A DNA stretch of 49,969 bases from Rhodoferax sp. (GCA_026224975.1 JAMFRW010000032.1:1-49969); one strand, 5' to 3'. Numbered from the stretch's first letter, positions 16,067 through 25,445 are shown. Translations and numbers: made by a program. The notes: a model not told the origin generated them from the letters alone.

Positions 16067-18379
16067 TCAACCACCCTGACTGTAAGTGTCCAGCGTGGCC
16101 AGCAACTCGCGAAAGTCGATGGGCTTGGTCAGATAGCCCTCGAAGCCGCAGCGCATCGCCGCCTCGATCTGCGATGGCAAGGCGTCGGCCGAGAGTGCCA
16201 GCAGGCGGATGTGGCGGGTGGCGCGGTCCTGCTTCAGGGCGTGTGCGAGTTCGATGCCGGTCATGTCGCCCAGGTTCATGTCGACCAGCATCAGGTCGGG
16301 CGGGTCGAAGGTGGCCATCTCGAGCGCGAGAGTGCCACTTTCTGCCACCCGGAGTGACACGGCTGGTCGCAATCTGACGATCTGCCGCACCAACTCGGCG
16401 TTGACTTCGTTGTCTTCCGCGTACAGCACTTGCAAGGCCTGCGCCGGGCGTTGCACGGCCGGCCCCAGTTCGAGGCCGCCCGAAGGCCCCGCCGGCGGCT
16501 CGGCGCTCATCAGGCGCAAGGTCGCTGTCGTGCCTTCGCCGAAGGTGCTGGTGACGACAAGTGTGCCGTCCATCATCTCGGCGAGCTGGCGCGACAGCAC
16601 CAGGCCGATGCCCGTGCCGTCGACCCGCGAGGCCTCCGCGCCCAACCGGTTGAAGGGCTCGAACAGGCTGGCCAACCGCTCCGGCGCAATGCCCTGCCCG
16701 GTGTCGGCCACCTTGATCTCGCACGCGCCGCCATCGATGGGCCGCCAACTGATCGCGACGCGCCCGCGCGGCCGGTTGTACTTGATGGCGTTGCTCAGCA
16801 GGTTGACCAGCACCTGCCGCAATCTCACGCGGTCGGCGTGGACCCAGGCTTCTTCGGGCACGGTGACGTGCGGGTCGGAGAACAGGTCGCGGATGGCGTG
16901 CGCGGGGCGTGACGAATTGGACGAGACGAAGACCTCGACGCCGGCATCCGTCACCAGCGGCGACACCATGGTGACCGCCTCTTCCACCACCGTCGCCATC
17001 GACACCGCCTCTTGCGAGACCGACATTTCCCCCGCCTCGATTCTCGACAGATCGAGCACATCGTTGACCAGCGCGAGCAGGTGCTGGCCGGCGCTTTCGA
17101 CATGGCGAACCCGGTCCGACTGCTCCACCGTCAGCGGCTGGGCCGCGTCCATGCGCAGCAGTTGCGAGAAGCCGATGACGGCGTTGAGCGGCGTGCGCAG
17201 TTCATGGCTCATGCGCGAGAGGAACTCCGTCTTGGCCTGGTTGGACGCCTCCAGCGCCTGACGGGCACGGCGCTCGGCGTTGGCGGCGTGCAGCGCGGTG
17301 GCGTCACGCAAGACGACCGTCGTCAACAACCCCTGCTCGGTGTCGAGATGCGAGAGGGACGCTTCGATCGGGAAGGCCTGCCCGTCCCGGCGCCGGCCGA
17401 CGAGTTCGTGCAGCGAGCCTTGCAGCTCGGTCAAGGAGTCGCATGCGGGATGGCTGCTCGTCTCCGCATCGTCTGCGGCAGCGGGTTTCGAGATGAATCG
17501 CTCCACACCGCTGCCCAGCGCTTCGGCCGCGCTCACGCCGAACATCACTTCGGCCGCACGGTTGAACAGCACGATCTTCTGATCGGCGCCCATGGTCACG
17601 ACGCCGTCGGTCACCGCACCGATCAAGCGTTCCAGGTCGGCCTGCGTGGAGGCCTGGATGCGGGCACTGCGGCGCACGAAGGCCAGCCCGCTGAACATCA
17701 GGATGATGGCGATGGAGGTATTGAGCACCAGCAGAAAGCGCTCCGTCGTGCGCGAGGCCTCGCCGAGCTGCTCCGAAAACGCGCTCTCCAGTCGCGTCAA
17801 CTCCAGGTTCAGGATCGGCGCCTCTGCCCGCATTTCAGCGACGGCGGGCGATTCGATGTCGCCCGCCAGGATGCGGGCACGCGCGTTGTTCACCAGACCG
17901 CGCATCTGCTCGATGATCTTGTCGCCCTCGGTCCAGGTCGCGATGGGCCGGGACATGAAAGGCACATGCTGAAACCAGCGAAAGGTGCGGATCAGGCCGT
18001 CGATGTCACCAGGATGGTTGCCACCGGCGAGAAAACCTTGCCGGGCCCGCGCGACATCCGGGTTGGCCTTCTGCAAGGACTCGCGCGCAACACGATCACC
18101 CAACGGCACCGCGAGCGCCGCAACGAACTTCGCATAGTCTTGCTCGCGCTGCTTTTCCACGTAATCGAGCAGGAAGATCTGTGCGTCTTTCTGGCCCTTG
18201 GAGTAGAGGCTCTCGCCCGTCACATACGCCCGCACCGACGAGAGCAAGTGGATGCTGAAGACCGCGACCGCCGCCTGCAGCACGGCCATCGAGACGAACA
18301 CCGCGACGATTCGCCAGTAGCGAGGCAGGGGCCAGAACCGGCTCGGGGTCGCGACAACCATCTGGGATGGGTCTAGCAC
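16067..18379 (-). CDS. Membrane hybrid histidine kinase with PAS and receiver domains
   Basis: A 770-residue hybrid kinase. Two membrane helices (about 23-47 and 214-236) flank a helical periplasmic domain of some 165 residues; then PAS (about 246-360), HisKA with the phospho-accepting His392 in SHELRTP, HATPase (N-box NLLSNAIKYN, G1 DTGQG, G2 GTGIGL) and a receiver (649-765) with Asp700, Ser in ALSADAL and Lys in TKPID. It lacks an Hpt domain, which the receiver-Hpt protein encoded at 20593 could supply. Start GTG 18379 gives the longest form; ATG 18361 is equally possible, and neither has a clear ribosome binding site. It is the last gene of the signalling block. Confidence 0.9.
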   Translation of the reverse strand: MLDPSQMVVATPSRFWPLPRYWRIVAVFVSMAVLQAAVAVFSIHLLSSVRAYVTGESLYSKGQKDAQIFLLDYVEKQREQDYAKFVAALAVPLGDRVARESLQKANPDVARARQGFLAGGNHPGDIDGLIRTFRWFQHVPFMSRPIATWTEGDKIIEQMRGLVNNARARILAGDIESPAVAEMRAEAPILNLELTRLESAFSEQLGEASRTTERFLLVLNTSIAIILMFSGLAFVRRSARIQASTQADLERLIGAVTDGVVTMGADQKIVLFNRAAEVMFGVSAAEALGSGVERFISKPAAADDAETSSHPACDSLTELQGSLHELVGRRRDGQAFPIEASLSHLDTEQGLLTTVVLRDATALHAANAERRARQALEASNQAKTEFLSRMSHELRTPLNAVIGFSQLLRMDAAQPLTVEQSDRVRHVESAGQHLLALVNDVLDLSRIEAGEMSVSQEAVSMATVVEEAVTMVSPLVTDAGVEVFVSSNSSRPAHAIRDLFSDPHVTVPEEAWVHADRVRLRQVLVNLLSNAIKYNRPRGRVAISWRPIDGGACEIKVADTGQGIAPERLASLFEPFNRLGAEASRVDGTGIGLVLSRQLAEMMDGTLVVTSTFGEGTTATLRLMSAEPPAGPSGGLELGPAVQRPAQALQVLYAEDNEVNAELVRQIVRLRPAVSLRVAESGTLALEMATFDPPDLMLVDMNLGDMTGIELAHALKQDRATRHIRLLALSADALPSQIEAAMRCGFEGYLTKPIDFRELLATLDTYSQGG

Positions 18380-18463
18380 GAATTGCCCAGCGGCCCGCTG
18401 TCGCAGAGGGCTGGCAATCTACAGGGGTCGTGTCTGTGTCCGTCCATCCGGCAAGCTTACGCT

Positions 18464-20473
18464 TCACCGCCCAAGGTCGGCTTCCGGTGAACCCGAGGTG
18501 GTGGCGCGACCCGCCCCCGCCGCCCGGCCAGACCGCAGCGTGCGCTTCATCTCGTAACACGCTGTATCCGCCTCTTCGCACCAGGCGTCGACCGACGGCG
18601 TCTCGGTGCTCAACATCGCCGTGCCCAGGCTCGCCCCGAGCCGCAGCGTCTGCCCGCGCCAGGGCAGCGCAATGGCCAGGATCGCCTCGCGCACTGCGCC
18701 GGCGATCTGGAAGGCATCGGGCGCCGCACAGTTCTCCAGCAACAGGGCGAACTCATCGCCGCCGGTGCGCACGACCAGGTCGCTGGCACGCACCGTCGAG
18801 GCGATGGCTGCCGCCACGGCGCACAGCATCGCATCGCCGGCTGCATGGCCGTGGCTGTCGTTGATCGCCTTGAAGCGGTCGAGGTCGATCGCGACCACCG
18901 CAGTCGGAATCGAGAATGGACGCGAGTCGAAGATGTGCACCAAGCGCCGCTCGAAGACCTGCCGGTTGGCCAGGCCGGTGAGCAGGTCGTGGCTGGCCGA
19001 CCATTCGAGCAGCATGCGCGAAGCCACTTGCTCGGTCACGTCGCTGAAGGTCCAGATGATGCCGGCCTCGGGCTGGTTCGCATCGACCGGCGCTCCACGC
19101 ACCTGGGCGCACAAGGTGCTGCCATCGGCGCGGCGCATGGTGTGCTCGGCCACGTACGGCTGCCCGCCCTCGAAGGCTGGCGCCATTTCCGTGCCCTCGG
19201 CCAGCACCGCCTGCAACGGCTGGCCCAGCAACCCCGGCGAGCTGCAGCCCAGCATCCTGCAAAGCTCTTCGCTGACGAGTTCGAAGCGGTTGTTTCGCGT
19301 GAAGGCGATGCCGATGGGCGCGGCGATCATCACCGAATTCAGCTTCATGAAGACCTGCTCGTTGCGCTGCTCGAGCTGCACCCGTTCCGTGCCCACATGC
19401 CGCAAGACGCGCGTGAGCTTGCCGAGTTCGCCGCGGGCTTCGGGCCAGCCTTCGCGCGGATCCTGGTCGGCGTCGAAGAGATGCATGGCGCGTTCGCCAA
19501 GCCGGCTCAGTGGCCGCAGCAACCGGTTCAGCGCCAGGAACACGACGGTCGAGACGCCGAGCAGCAAGGCGCCCACCAACAGCAAGGCCCGGTTGCGCGC
19601 AGCATGCAGCGGCGCCAGCACCTCGCGTTCGGAGGCGGCGCGCCAGACCAGCCAGTCGGTGCCCGCCACGCCGCTCACGCTCACCAGTTCCCCCGCTTGC
19701 GGCAGCAACAGGCCAGCCGGTTCCAGCGCCGCGCCGGCCGCAAGCCAGGCTTCGAACGCCTGGGCCAGCCGCGGCTCCTGCGCGATCGAGTTCAAGACCT
19801 TGTCGGTGCGCGGGTGGGCGAGGATGGTGCCCTTGCTGTCGGCAATGGTCAGCAAGGCACCCGAGTCGTCGTCTTCTGCCAGGTCGGCCACGAGTTCGCG
19901 ACTGGTGAGGCGCAGTGAGCCGCCCAGCGCGCCGTTGACCCGCCCCTCGTGCCAAAGCGGGTAGGTGAAGATGACGATGGGTTCGCCCGACACGCGGCTG
20001 GTGATGGGCTCCGAGACCACGGGCCGGCCATCCGCCAGCGTCTGCGCCAGATACTTTCGATCCGACAGATCGGTGTTGGGCATGCTCAGCACACGGCCTT
20101 GGCTGAGCACCAGCAACCTGCCCTTGCCCGAGGTGACGAACACGCTGGAGAACATCGCGTCGAGTACCGGCCTCGCTTCCATGAAGCGCAAGAGCTGCTG
20201 CGGGTCGGCGAGCGTGGCCGCGTCGATCTGGCCGGAGGTGAGTTGCAAGGCGCGTTGAAGATCGACAACGCGGCGCGAGAGGATCTGCGACATGCGCACT
20301 GTCTCGCCCATCTGCCGCAGCCGCTGCGCCGCCACCGTGTCGCGCTCGGTCTGCCGCAGCAAGGCAAAGGCAACGATGCCCATGCCCAACGCCAGCGCCG
20401 CCACCGCGCTGAACGTCAGCCTGAACCTCAGGGAGTCGAAGACGACGCCGAGACGCGCCAGGAATTGGGTCAT
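18464..20473 (-). CDS. Diguanylate cyclase with Cache sensor, HAMP, PAS and GGDEF domains
   Basis: A 669-residue membrane enzyme. A first helix (19-39) and a second (296-317) enclose a large extracytoplasmic Cache-type sensor with SDRKYLAQTLADGRPVVSEP, typical for these domains. A HAMP-like linker, a PAS domain (about 375-485) and a GGDEF domain (about 490-645) follow. The active site is intact (GGDEF at 571-575) and the inhibitory RxxD site is present exactly five residues before it (RASD), so the enzyme should make cyclic di-GMP and be product-inhibited. ATG 20473 gives a normal N-terminus. It lies between the receiver-Hpt gene and the hybrid kinase on the same strand, so its PAS/Cache input and the phosphorelay may act together. 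Confidence 0.92.
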   Translation of the reverse strand: MTQFLARLGVVFDSLRFRLTFSAVAALALGMGIVAFALLRQTERDTVAAQRLRQMGETVRMSQILSRRVVDLQRALQLTSGQIDAATLADPQQLLRFMEARPVLDAMFSSVFVTSGKGRLLVLSQGRVLSMPNTDLSDRKYLAQTLADGRPVVSEPITSRVSGEPIVIFTYPLWHEGRVNGALGGSLRLTSRELVADLAEDDDSGALLTIADSKGTILAHPRTDKVLNSIAQEPRLAQAFEAWLAAGAALEPAGLLLPQAGELVSVSGVAGTDWLVWRAASEREVLAPLHAARNRALLLVGALLLGVSTVVFLALNRLLRPLSRLGERAMHLFDADQDPREGWPEARGELGKLTRVLRHVGTERVQLEQRNEQVFMKLNSVMIAAPIGIAFTRNNRFELVSEELCRMLGCSSPGLLGQPLQAVLAEGTEMAPAFEGGQPYVAEHTMRRADGSTLCAQVRGAPVDANQPEAGIIWTFSDVTEQVASRMLLEWSASHDLLTGLANRQVFERRLVHIFDSRPFSIPTAVVAIDLDRFKAINDSHGHAAGDAMLCAVAAAIASTVRASDLVVRTGGDEFALLLENCAAPDAFQIAGAVREAILAIALPWRGQTLRLGASLGTAMLSTETPSVDAWCEEADTACYEMKRTLRSGRAAGAGRATTSGSPEADLGR

Positions 20474-20592
20474 GGATTTACCGCTCGGCCGAGAACGCCG
20501 ACACCTACGGATATCGGTGGCGCGCGCGGCGACTTGAGCGAAGTCGGAGCGACGCCAGCGCTCCACGAAAATGCGTATGCGCCGCGCTGGGT

Positions 20593-21405
20593 TCAGCGTG
20601 CGGCCAGGTACGAATCGACGGCGTGCATCTCGGTGGAGAAGCGCTGCAGCGTGCGAAGGCACTGGTCCTGCACGCCGGCATCGGCGGCTTGTTCCATCTC
20701 GCGGCAGGCCTGGCTCAGCCGTATCGCGCCGATGGAGAGCGCTGCCGACTTGAGCCGGTGCGCCGCCATCGCCGCATCGGCATAGGCCATCCCGGCCACG
20801 CCGCGGCGGATCTCTTCGCCGGCCGACATGGCGCTCAGGCGATAGCTCGCCAGCACGTCTTGCAGCGTGGCGGGATCGTCGCCGATGAGAGCCTTGAGCA
20901 CGTTCAGATCGACGGCCGGGAGATCGTCGCTCGGCACGATGCTGAGTGGCACGGTGGCGTACGACAGAAGCTCGGGCTCGCGAGAAGCCGCCGAGTCCTG
21001 CCTCGCGCGCAAGCAACGTTCGATGGCGGCCTTCAGATCGGCCAGACGGACCGGCTTGGTCAGGTAGTCGTCCATGCCTGCGGCGCGGCAACGTGCTTCC
21101 TGGTCACGCAAGGCATTGGCGGTCAGCGCGATGATGGGTGTGCGGCGGGCGGCCGACTCTTCGGCGCGGATGGTGTGGGCCAGCGCAAAGCCGTCCATGT
21201 CCGGCATGTGCAGATCGGTGAGCAGCAAGGCATAGTCGCCGCTGCGCCAGCGCTGCAAGGCTTCGCGGCCGTCGATGACGACTTCGGCCACCGCGCCGAT
21301 GACCTGCAGCTGGAGCTGGATGACCTTGCGGTTGGTCTCGCTGTCTTCGGCGACCAGGATTCGCCGGACCGGGTCGGCGGAAGCGGCAGTCTCGAGGATG
21401 GTCAC
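20593..21405 (-). CDS. Response regulator with receiver and C-terminal Hpt domain
   Basis: A 270-residue two-domain relay protein. The receiver (about residues 14-130) is canonical: ILVAEDSETN, the phospho-Asp in LLLTDLHMPDMDG, Thr in IALTANA and Lys in YLTKPV. The C-terminal Hpt domain carries the phosphorylatable histidine in AAHRLKSAALSIGA. No DNA-binding domain is present. GTG 21405 overlaps the stop of the preceding receiver gene (GTGA), which decides the start. The Hpt could take phosphate from the receiver of the hybrid kinase encoded downstream and pass it to another receiver. Confidence 0.88.
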   Translation of the reverse strand: MTILETAASADPVRRILVAEDSETNRKVIQLQLQVIGAVAEVVIDGREALQRWRSGDYALLLTDLHMPDMDGFALAHTIRAEESAARRTPIIALTANALRDQEARCRAAGMDDYLTKPVRLADLKAAIERCLRARQDSAASREPELLSYATVPLSIVPSDDLPAVDLNVLKALIGDDPATLQDVLASYRLSAMSAGEEIRRGVAGMAYADAAMAAHRLKSAALSIGAIRLSQACREMEQAADAGVQDQCLRTLQRFSTEMHAVDSYLAAR

Positions 21406-21938
21406 GCGGCCGCCGCGTGCCGCAGATCGCCGGTCCGAGCCGGCACGGCTTGCGCAGCCTGGTCGAAAGCCGCCTGAAAGTGCGCCAGCACATGGTCCAG
21501 CCGCCAGGGTTTGGAGATGTGCCGGAACACATCGACCTGCCGCGCATCCGAGACGACGCGCTCGAAATCCTGCGGGCCGAGCAGCATCATGCGCAGCGCC
21601 AGCGGCTGGATCTCGCGCGCCTGGCGCAGCAGGTCCAGTCCATCGACGCCCGGCATGCGCAAGTCGCTCAGGATCACGTCGACCGGGCCTTGCTGCAGGC
21701 GCTGCAGCGCGGCTTCTCCATCCTGGCAGGTCTCGATCTGCACCGAATCGCAAAAGCGCCAGGCGAGCTGCTTGGAGAGCGCATCCAGCACCCAGCGTTC
21801 GTCGTCGACCAGCAGCACGACGCGCGGGCGCCTTCGTCTGGCGGCCTGGCGCAGCACGGCGCCGGCCGGCCCAGCTCGGCCACGTCGAGCGCATCGTTCC
21901 AGGGTGTTCTCATCTCCATGGCGCAAGCCTAGGCGCAT
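21402..21938 (-). CDS. Stand-alone receiver-domain protein, switch residue altered
   Basis: A 178-residue protein with one receiver domain (about residues 38-155) and no output domain. The acidic pocket (LLVDDERW), the phospho-Asp in VILSDLRMPGVDG and the Lys in HISKPW are intact, but the conserved Ser/Thr is replaced: MMLLGPQD where relatives have MxLSGY or LTGY. ATG 21938 is preceded by AAGGTGA at good spacing. The first 35 residues are Arg-rich and do not look conserved; a second frame (ATG 21919, MEMRTPWNDALDVAEL) looks more natural there, so a frameshift near 21850 is possible. The stop overlaps the next gene's GTG. It heads the signalling block. Confidence 0.78.
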   Translation of the reverse strand: MRLGLRHGDENTLERCARRGRAGPAGAVLRQAARRRRPRVVLLVDDERWVLDALSKQLAWRFCDSVQIETCQDGEAALQRLQQGPVDVILSDLRMPGVDGLDLLRQAREIQPLALRMMLLGPQDFERVVSDARQVDVFRHISKPWRLDHVLAHFQAAFDQAAQAVPARTGDLRHAAAA

Positions 21939-21969
21939 GAGTCACCTTTGGGAATACGTGTGCGTGCGT

Positions 21970-21988
21970 ATGCGCGGCGGCCGCGCAT
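21970..21988. terminator. GC hairpin between sulfur island and signalling block
   Basis: ATGCGCGG (21970-21977) and CCGCGCAT (21981-21988) form a perfect eight-pair stem with a three-base loop, 15 bases after the stop of the substrate-binding-protein gene on the minus strand. It has no U-tract. Its position at the end of the sulfur island suggests a transcript end or processing site. Confidence 0.35.
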
Positions 21989-22002
21989 GCGCATCCGGTT
22001 CC

Positions 22003-23007
22003 TCAAGCCGGGCTGTTGGTGGCCGATCGCAGCGCGGTGTCGAAGCTGCGGTCCCACAGCGGCGCCACGTCGGCCGGGCCGTCGAGCACGCCGATCTTCG
22101 TGAAGGTGTCGGCCACGTCCTGGTGGCCCTTGATCACGTTGGCGTCGACGGCGCGCAGCGCATAGTCGTCGCTGCGGTTGTTGAAGAGTTCGATCAGGTC
22201 GCCCACCGGCACACGCGTTTCGGCTGATTGGGCGCGCGCATAGGCCAGGTAGTTGTCGTTGGCCCAGGCGTAGGCCTTGCGCAACCGCAGCAGGTAGTCG
22301 GTGATCGCCGCATGGCGGGCCGGCTCGGTGATGGATTTCGGATTGGCGTAGATGGGAAAGTTGCCCGACAGATAACCCTTGCCCGTCCTGATCACGCGAG
22401 CGCCATAGCGCGTGCGCGCCAGTTGGCCGTTGTAGCCGTAGATCGCCCAGGCATCGAGGTCGCCGCGGTCGAAAGCGGAGAGGCCATCGGCCGGGGTCAG
22501 GTTGATGGCATTGATGTCCTGAAACGAGAGCCCGGCCTGGGCGAGCTGCTTTTGCAGAAAGTAGTGCGCGGTGGTGGCGCGCACATAACCCACTCGCTTG
22601 CCCTTCAGGTCGGCAATCGTGCGGATGGCCGTGTCCCTGCGGGCCAGCGTCACCTGGTTGTTCAGGTCTTCGCGCACCACCGCGATGAAGCGCACATGGG
22701 CCTTCTGGCGTGCGGCGAAGACGGCCGGTATCTCGCTGCCAGAGCCCAGATCGAGCGCATCGCCGTTGATCGCCTCGATGTGCAGCACGCCGTTGTTCAG
22801 CTCACGCCAGTCGATGGCGTACGGCGTGTCGGTGAGCTGAGCGGCCACGAGGAGCGCGCGCCAGTTGCCCTTGTAGGTGCCGATGCGCAGCGTGACCTTG
22901 GAGAGATCGGCCGCGGCGCGCGATGCGAGCGGCGCGCCGAGCAAGGCGGCGCCGGCGGTGGCGAGCAGAACACGGCGACGGCCATGGTTCGGAAGGGATG
23001 TGGGCAT
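22003..23007 (-). CDS. SsuA-like ABC substrate-binding protein (sulfonate type), copy 1
   Basis: A 334-residue periplasmic binding protein of the SsuA/TauA/NrtA group. The N-terminus has three arginines before the hydrophobic core (GRRRVLLATAGAALL) and is probably a Tat-type signal, cut near residue 32. The mature part opens with KVTLRIGTYKGN and has the family landmarks DLGSGSEIPAVFAA, DLKGKRVGYVRATTAHYFL and LTPADGLSAFDRGDLDAWAIY. It is the last gene of the sulfur island on this strand and has no permease of its own next to it; the 118-base gap before it may contain its own promoter. Ligand is inferred to be an organosulfur compound. Confidence 0.85.
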   Translation of the reverse strand: MPTSLPNHGRRRVLLATAGAALLGAPLASRAAADLSKVTLRIGTYKGNWRALLVAAQLTDTPYAIDWRELNNGVLHIEAINGDALDLGSGSEIPAVFAARQKAHVRFIAVVREDLNNQVTLARRDTAIRTIADLKGKRVGYVRATTAHYFLQKQLAQAGLSFQDINAINLTPADGLSAFDRGDLDAWAIYGYNGQLARTRYGARVIRTGKGYLSGNFPIYANPKSITEPARHAAITDYLLRLRKAYAWANDNYLAYARAQSAETRVPVGDLIELFNNRSDDYALRAVDANVIKGHQDVADTFTKIGVLDGPADVAPLWDRSFDTALRSATNSPA

Positions 23008-23088
23008 GGTGGTGTATTCGATGCTGAAACAGGTTCTCAGCCTATCGCCCCACCATGCACAACGGAAATTCTCTTAGCGATGATCCAT

Positions 23089-23101
23089 ATGCAAATTGCA
23101 T
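23089..23101. promoter_or_regulatory. 13-bp palindrome upstream of binding-protein copy 1
   Basis: ATGCAA-A-TTGCAT at 23089-23101 is perfectly symmetric and lies in the AT-richest patch of the 118-base gap between two binding-protein genes, about 85 bases before the start of copy 1. It could be an operator of a sulfur regulator or part of a promoter. No -35/-10 pair stands out clearly. Confidence 0.35.
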
Positions 23102-23125
23102 GATGCGAAGAACGCTCGAACCTCG

Positions 23126-24109
23126 TCACGCCGGCCGCCACACCGGTGAATCGGCCACGCTCACGCGCTTGGGCAGGATCTGGGCTTGCGTGAACGCATC
23201 GGCGATGCGCTGCTGCTCGGCCAGTGCCTCTGCATCGACCGGCTGCACGCGATAGCTGCGGCGCAGGTTGGCGGCTTCGACGGTCGCCGCGTCGAGCCCG
23301 ATCACCGGCGCATGCCATTCGGCGGCCGGGCCGGGGTTCTTCTTGATCCACTCGCCGGCACGCTGCAGCTCGGCATAGACGACGCCCAGCACATCGGTGC
23401 GGCGTTGTGCATACGGCGTGGCGGCGAGGTAGAAACGCCGGTAGCTGGAGAGCTTGCCGCCGTCGATCAGGATGCGCGCACCCGACTGGCGCTGCACCGC
23501 GGCGAGGAACGGGTCCCAGATCACCCAGGCGGCGACGTTGCCGCCTTCGAACGCGGCACGGCCATCGGCGGGCGAGAGGTAGGCCGGCTCGATGTCCTTG
23601 ATCGTCAGGCCGCTCTGCGCCAGCGCTTCGAGGATCAGGTAGTGCGCGCCGGCGCCCTTGGCGAAGGCGACCTTCTGGCCTTTGAGCTGCGCGACGCTGG
23701 TGATGGCCGAATCCTTGCGCACGACGATGGCCTGGGCTTGCGGCGACGGCGTTTCGATCGCGTAGTAGGTGAGCTTGGCACCGGCCGCGAGTGCGAAAGG
23801 CGGCACCGCATCCGCCACATCGGCGCTGAGATCGACAGCACCGATGTTCAGCGCTTCCAGCAGCGGCAGGCCCGAGGTGAACTCATGCCATTGCACCTCC
23901 GCCTTCAGCGGCGCGAGTGCCTTCTCGAGCGTGCCGCGCGACTTGAGGAAGATGGTCAGCGTCGACGACTTCTGGAAACCGATGCGCAGCTTCTCCGGCT
24001 CGGCCGCCAGCGCGCGGCCGGCGGCGAAAGGCAACGCTGCACCTGCAACCAGGAGATGACGACGCAGAGCATCATGGCGAGCGGAATCTTGCACCAGGCG
24101 AAGCGTCAT
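23126..24109 (-). CDS. SsuA-like ABC substrate-binding protein (sulfonate type), copy 2
   Basis: A 327-residue member of the aliphatic-sulfonate binding family. The signal region is RRHLLVAGAALPFAAGRALA, cut near residue 36; the mature protein starts KLRIGFQKSSTLTIFLKSRGTLEKAL, strongly SsuA-like, with VQWHEFTSGLPLLEALNIGAVDLS and YLSPADGRAAFEGGNVAAWVIWDPFLAAV. The last is the family's signature region. ATG 24109 overlaps the stop of the sulfhydrylase gene (ATGA), so uptake and assimilation genes are coupled. No second permease or ATPase accompanies it; the protein probably docks on the single permease encoded at 27751-28671. Confidence 0.9.
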   Translation of the reverse strand: MTLRLVQDSARHDALRRHLLVAGAALPFAAGRALAAEPEKLRIGFQKSSTLTIFLKSRGTLEKALAPLKAEVQWHEFTSGLPLLEALNIGAVDLSADVADAVPPFALAAGAKLTYYAIETPSPQAQAIVVRKDSAITSVAQLKGQKVAFAKGAGAHYLILEALAQSGLTIKDIEPAYLSPADGRAAFEGGNVAAWVIWDPFLAAVQRQSGARILIDGGKLSSYRRFYLAATPYAQRRTDVLGVVYAELQRAGEWIKKNPGPAAEWHAPVIGLDAATVEAANLRRSYRVQPVDAEALAEQQRIADAFTQAQILPKRVSVADSPVWRPA

Positions 24110-25413
24110 ACCGCCGCCAGCGCCTGTTCCAGATCGGCCAGCAAGTCGTCGATGTGCTCGATACCGACCGAGAGTCGCACCGTGTCTTCGCTGACGCCGG
24201 CCTTGTCGAGTTCGGCCGGCGAGAGCTGGCGGTGCGTGGTGGATGCCGGGTGCGTGGCGAGTGACTTCGCATCGCCGATGTTGACGAGCCGGGTGAACAA
24301 CTGCAGCGCATCGAGGAAGCGCGCGCCGGCTTCGCGGCCCTGCCCTGGCCCACCTTTCACACCAAAGGTCAGGATGCCGGATGCCTTGCCCGACAGGTAC
24401 TTCTTCGCCAGCGCATGGTCTGCATGGCTCTCGAGCCCTGCGTAGTTGACCCAACCGACCTTGGCGTGCTTGCTCAGGTGCTGCGCAATGGCCAGCGCGT
24501 TGTCGCTGATGCGCTCGACCCGCAGCGCCAGCGTTTCGATGCCTTGCAGGATCAACCAGGCGTTGAAGGGCGAGATGGCGGCGCCGATGTTGCGCAGCGG
24601 CACGACGCGCGCGCGGCCGATATAGGCAGCGGGGCCGAGCGCTTCGGTGTAGACCACGCCGTGGTAGCTCACGTCGGGTTCGTTGAGCCGCTTGAAGCGC
24701 TCCTTGTGCTGCGCCCAGGGGAACTTGCCTGAATCGACGATCGCGCCGCCCACGCTGGTGCCGTGGCCGCCGAGGTACTTGGTGAGCGAGTGCACGACGA
24801 TGTCGGCGCCATGTTCGATCGGCCGGCTCAGGTAAGGCGTGGGCACGGTGTTGTCGACGATCAGCGGCACGCCGTGCTTGTGGGCGATGGCGGCGATGGC
24901 CGCAATGTTGGTCACGTTGCCGGCCGGGTTGCCGAGCGACTCGACGAAGATCGCCTTGGTCTTCGCATCGATCAGCGGCTCGAACGAGGCCGGGTCGCGG
25001 TGGTCGGCAAAGCGCGTGGTGATGCCGTACTGCGGCAGCGTGTGGGCGAAGAGGTTGTAGGTGCCGCCGTAGAGCGCGCTGCTGGAGACGATGTTGTCGC
25101 CGGTCTCGGCGATGGTCAGGATCGAATACGTCACTGCCGCCTGGCCCGAGGCCAGCGCCAGTGCGGCGATGCCGCCTTCGAGTGCGGCCACGCGCTGCTC
25201 CAGCACATCCTGCGTCGGATTCATGATGCGGGTGTAGATGTTGCCCGGCACCTTCAGGTCGAACAGGTCGGCGCCATGCTGCGCGTTGTCGAACGCGTAG
25301 GCGACAGTCTGGTAGAGCGGCACGGCGGCCGATTTCGTGGTCGGGTCGGGCGAGTAACCACCGTGGACCGAGACGGTCTCGAAGCGCCAGGCTTTTTTGT
25401 CGGCTTGAGTCAT
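24106..25413 (-). CDS. metY: O-acetylhomoserine sulfhydrylase (MetY-type, PLP-dependent)
   Basis: A 435-residue Cys/Met-metabolism PLP enzyme. The start [26 protein letters not shown] and [11 protein letters not shown] are hallmarks of O-acetylhomoserine aminocarboxypropyltransferases. The PLP lysine is in [11 protein letters not shown] near residue 210. It joins sulfide to O-acetylhomoserine to give homocysteine, the assimilation step after sulfite released from organosulfur compounds has been reduced. It lies between a nitroreductase gene and an SsuA-like gene, overlapping the latter by four bases. Cystathionine-type relatives are shorter (about 390 residues), which also supports MetY. Confidence in the broad family is high. 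Confidence 0.92.
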   Translation of the reverse strand: MTQADKKAWRFETVSVHGGYSPDPTTKSAAVPLYQTVAYAFDNAQHGADLFDLKVPGNIYTRIMNPTQDVLEQRVAALEGGIAALALASGQAAVTYSILTIAETGDNIVSSSALYGGTYNLFAHTLPQYGITTRFADHRDPASFEPLIDAKTKAIFVESLGNPAGNVTNIAAIAAIAHKHGVPLIVDNTVPTPYLSRPIEHGADIVVHSLTKYLGGHGTSVGGAIVDSGKFPWAQHKERFKRLNEPDVSYHGVVYTEALGPAAYIGRARVVPLRNIGAAISPFNAWLILQGIETLALRVERISDNALAIAQHLSKHAKVGWVNYAGLESHADHALAKKYLSGKASGILTFGVKGGPGQGREAGARFLDALQLFTRLVNIGDAKSLATHPASTTHRQLSPAELDKAGVSEDTVRLSVGIEHIDDLLADLEQALAAV

Positions 25414-25445
25414 GGGGTTCTTTCCAAGGAATCAATCAAGAACGA

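Noticed and set aside
20593-21894. A longer 433-codon version of the receiver-Hpt gene
   Set aside because: The first 160 residues are an out-of-frame reading of the upstream receiver gene; the GTGA overlap at 21405 marks the start.
23126-25435. A 769-codon frame spanning the sulfhydrylase and binding-protein region
   Set aside because: Its first part is an out-of-frame translation of the sulfhydrylase; only the part from ATG 24109 is a gene.
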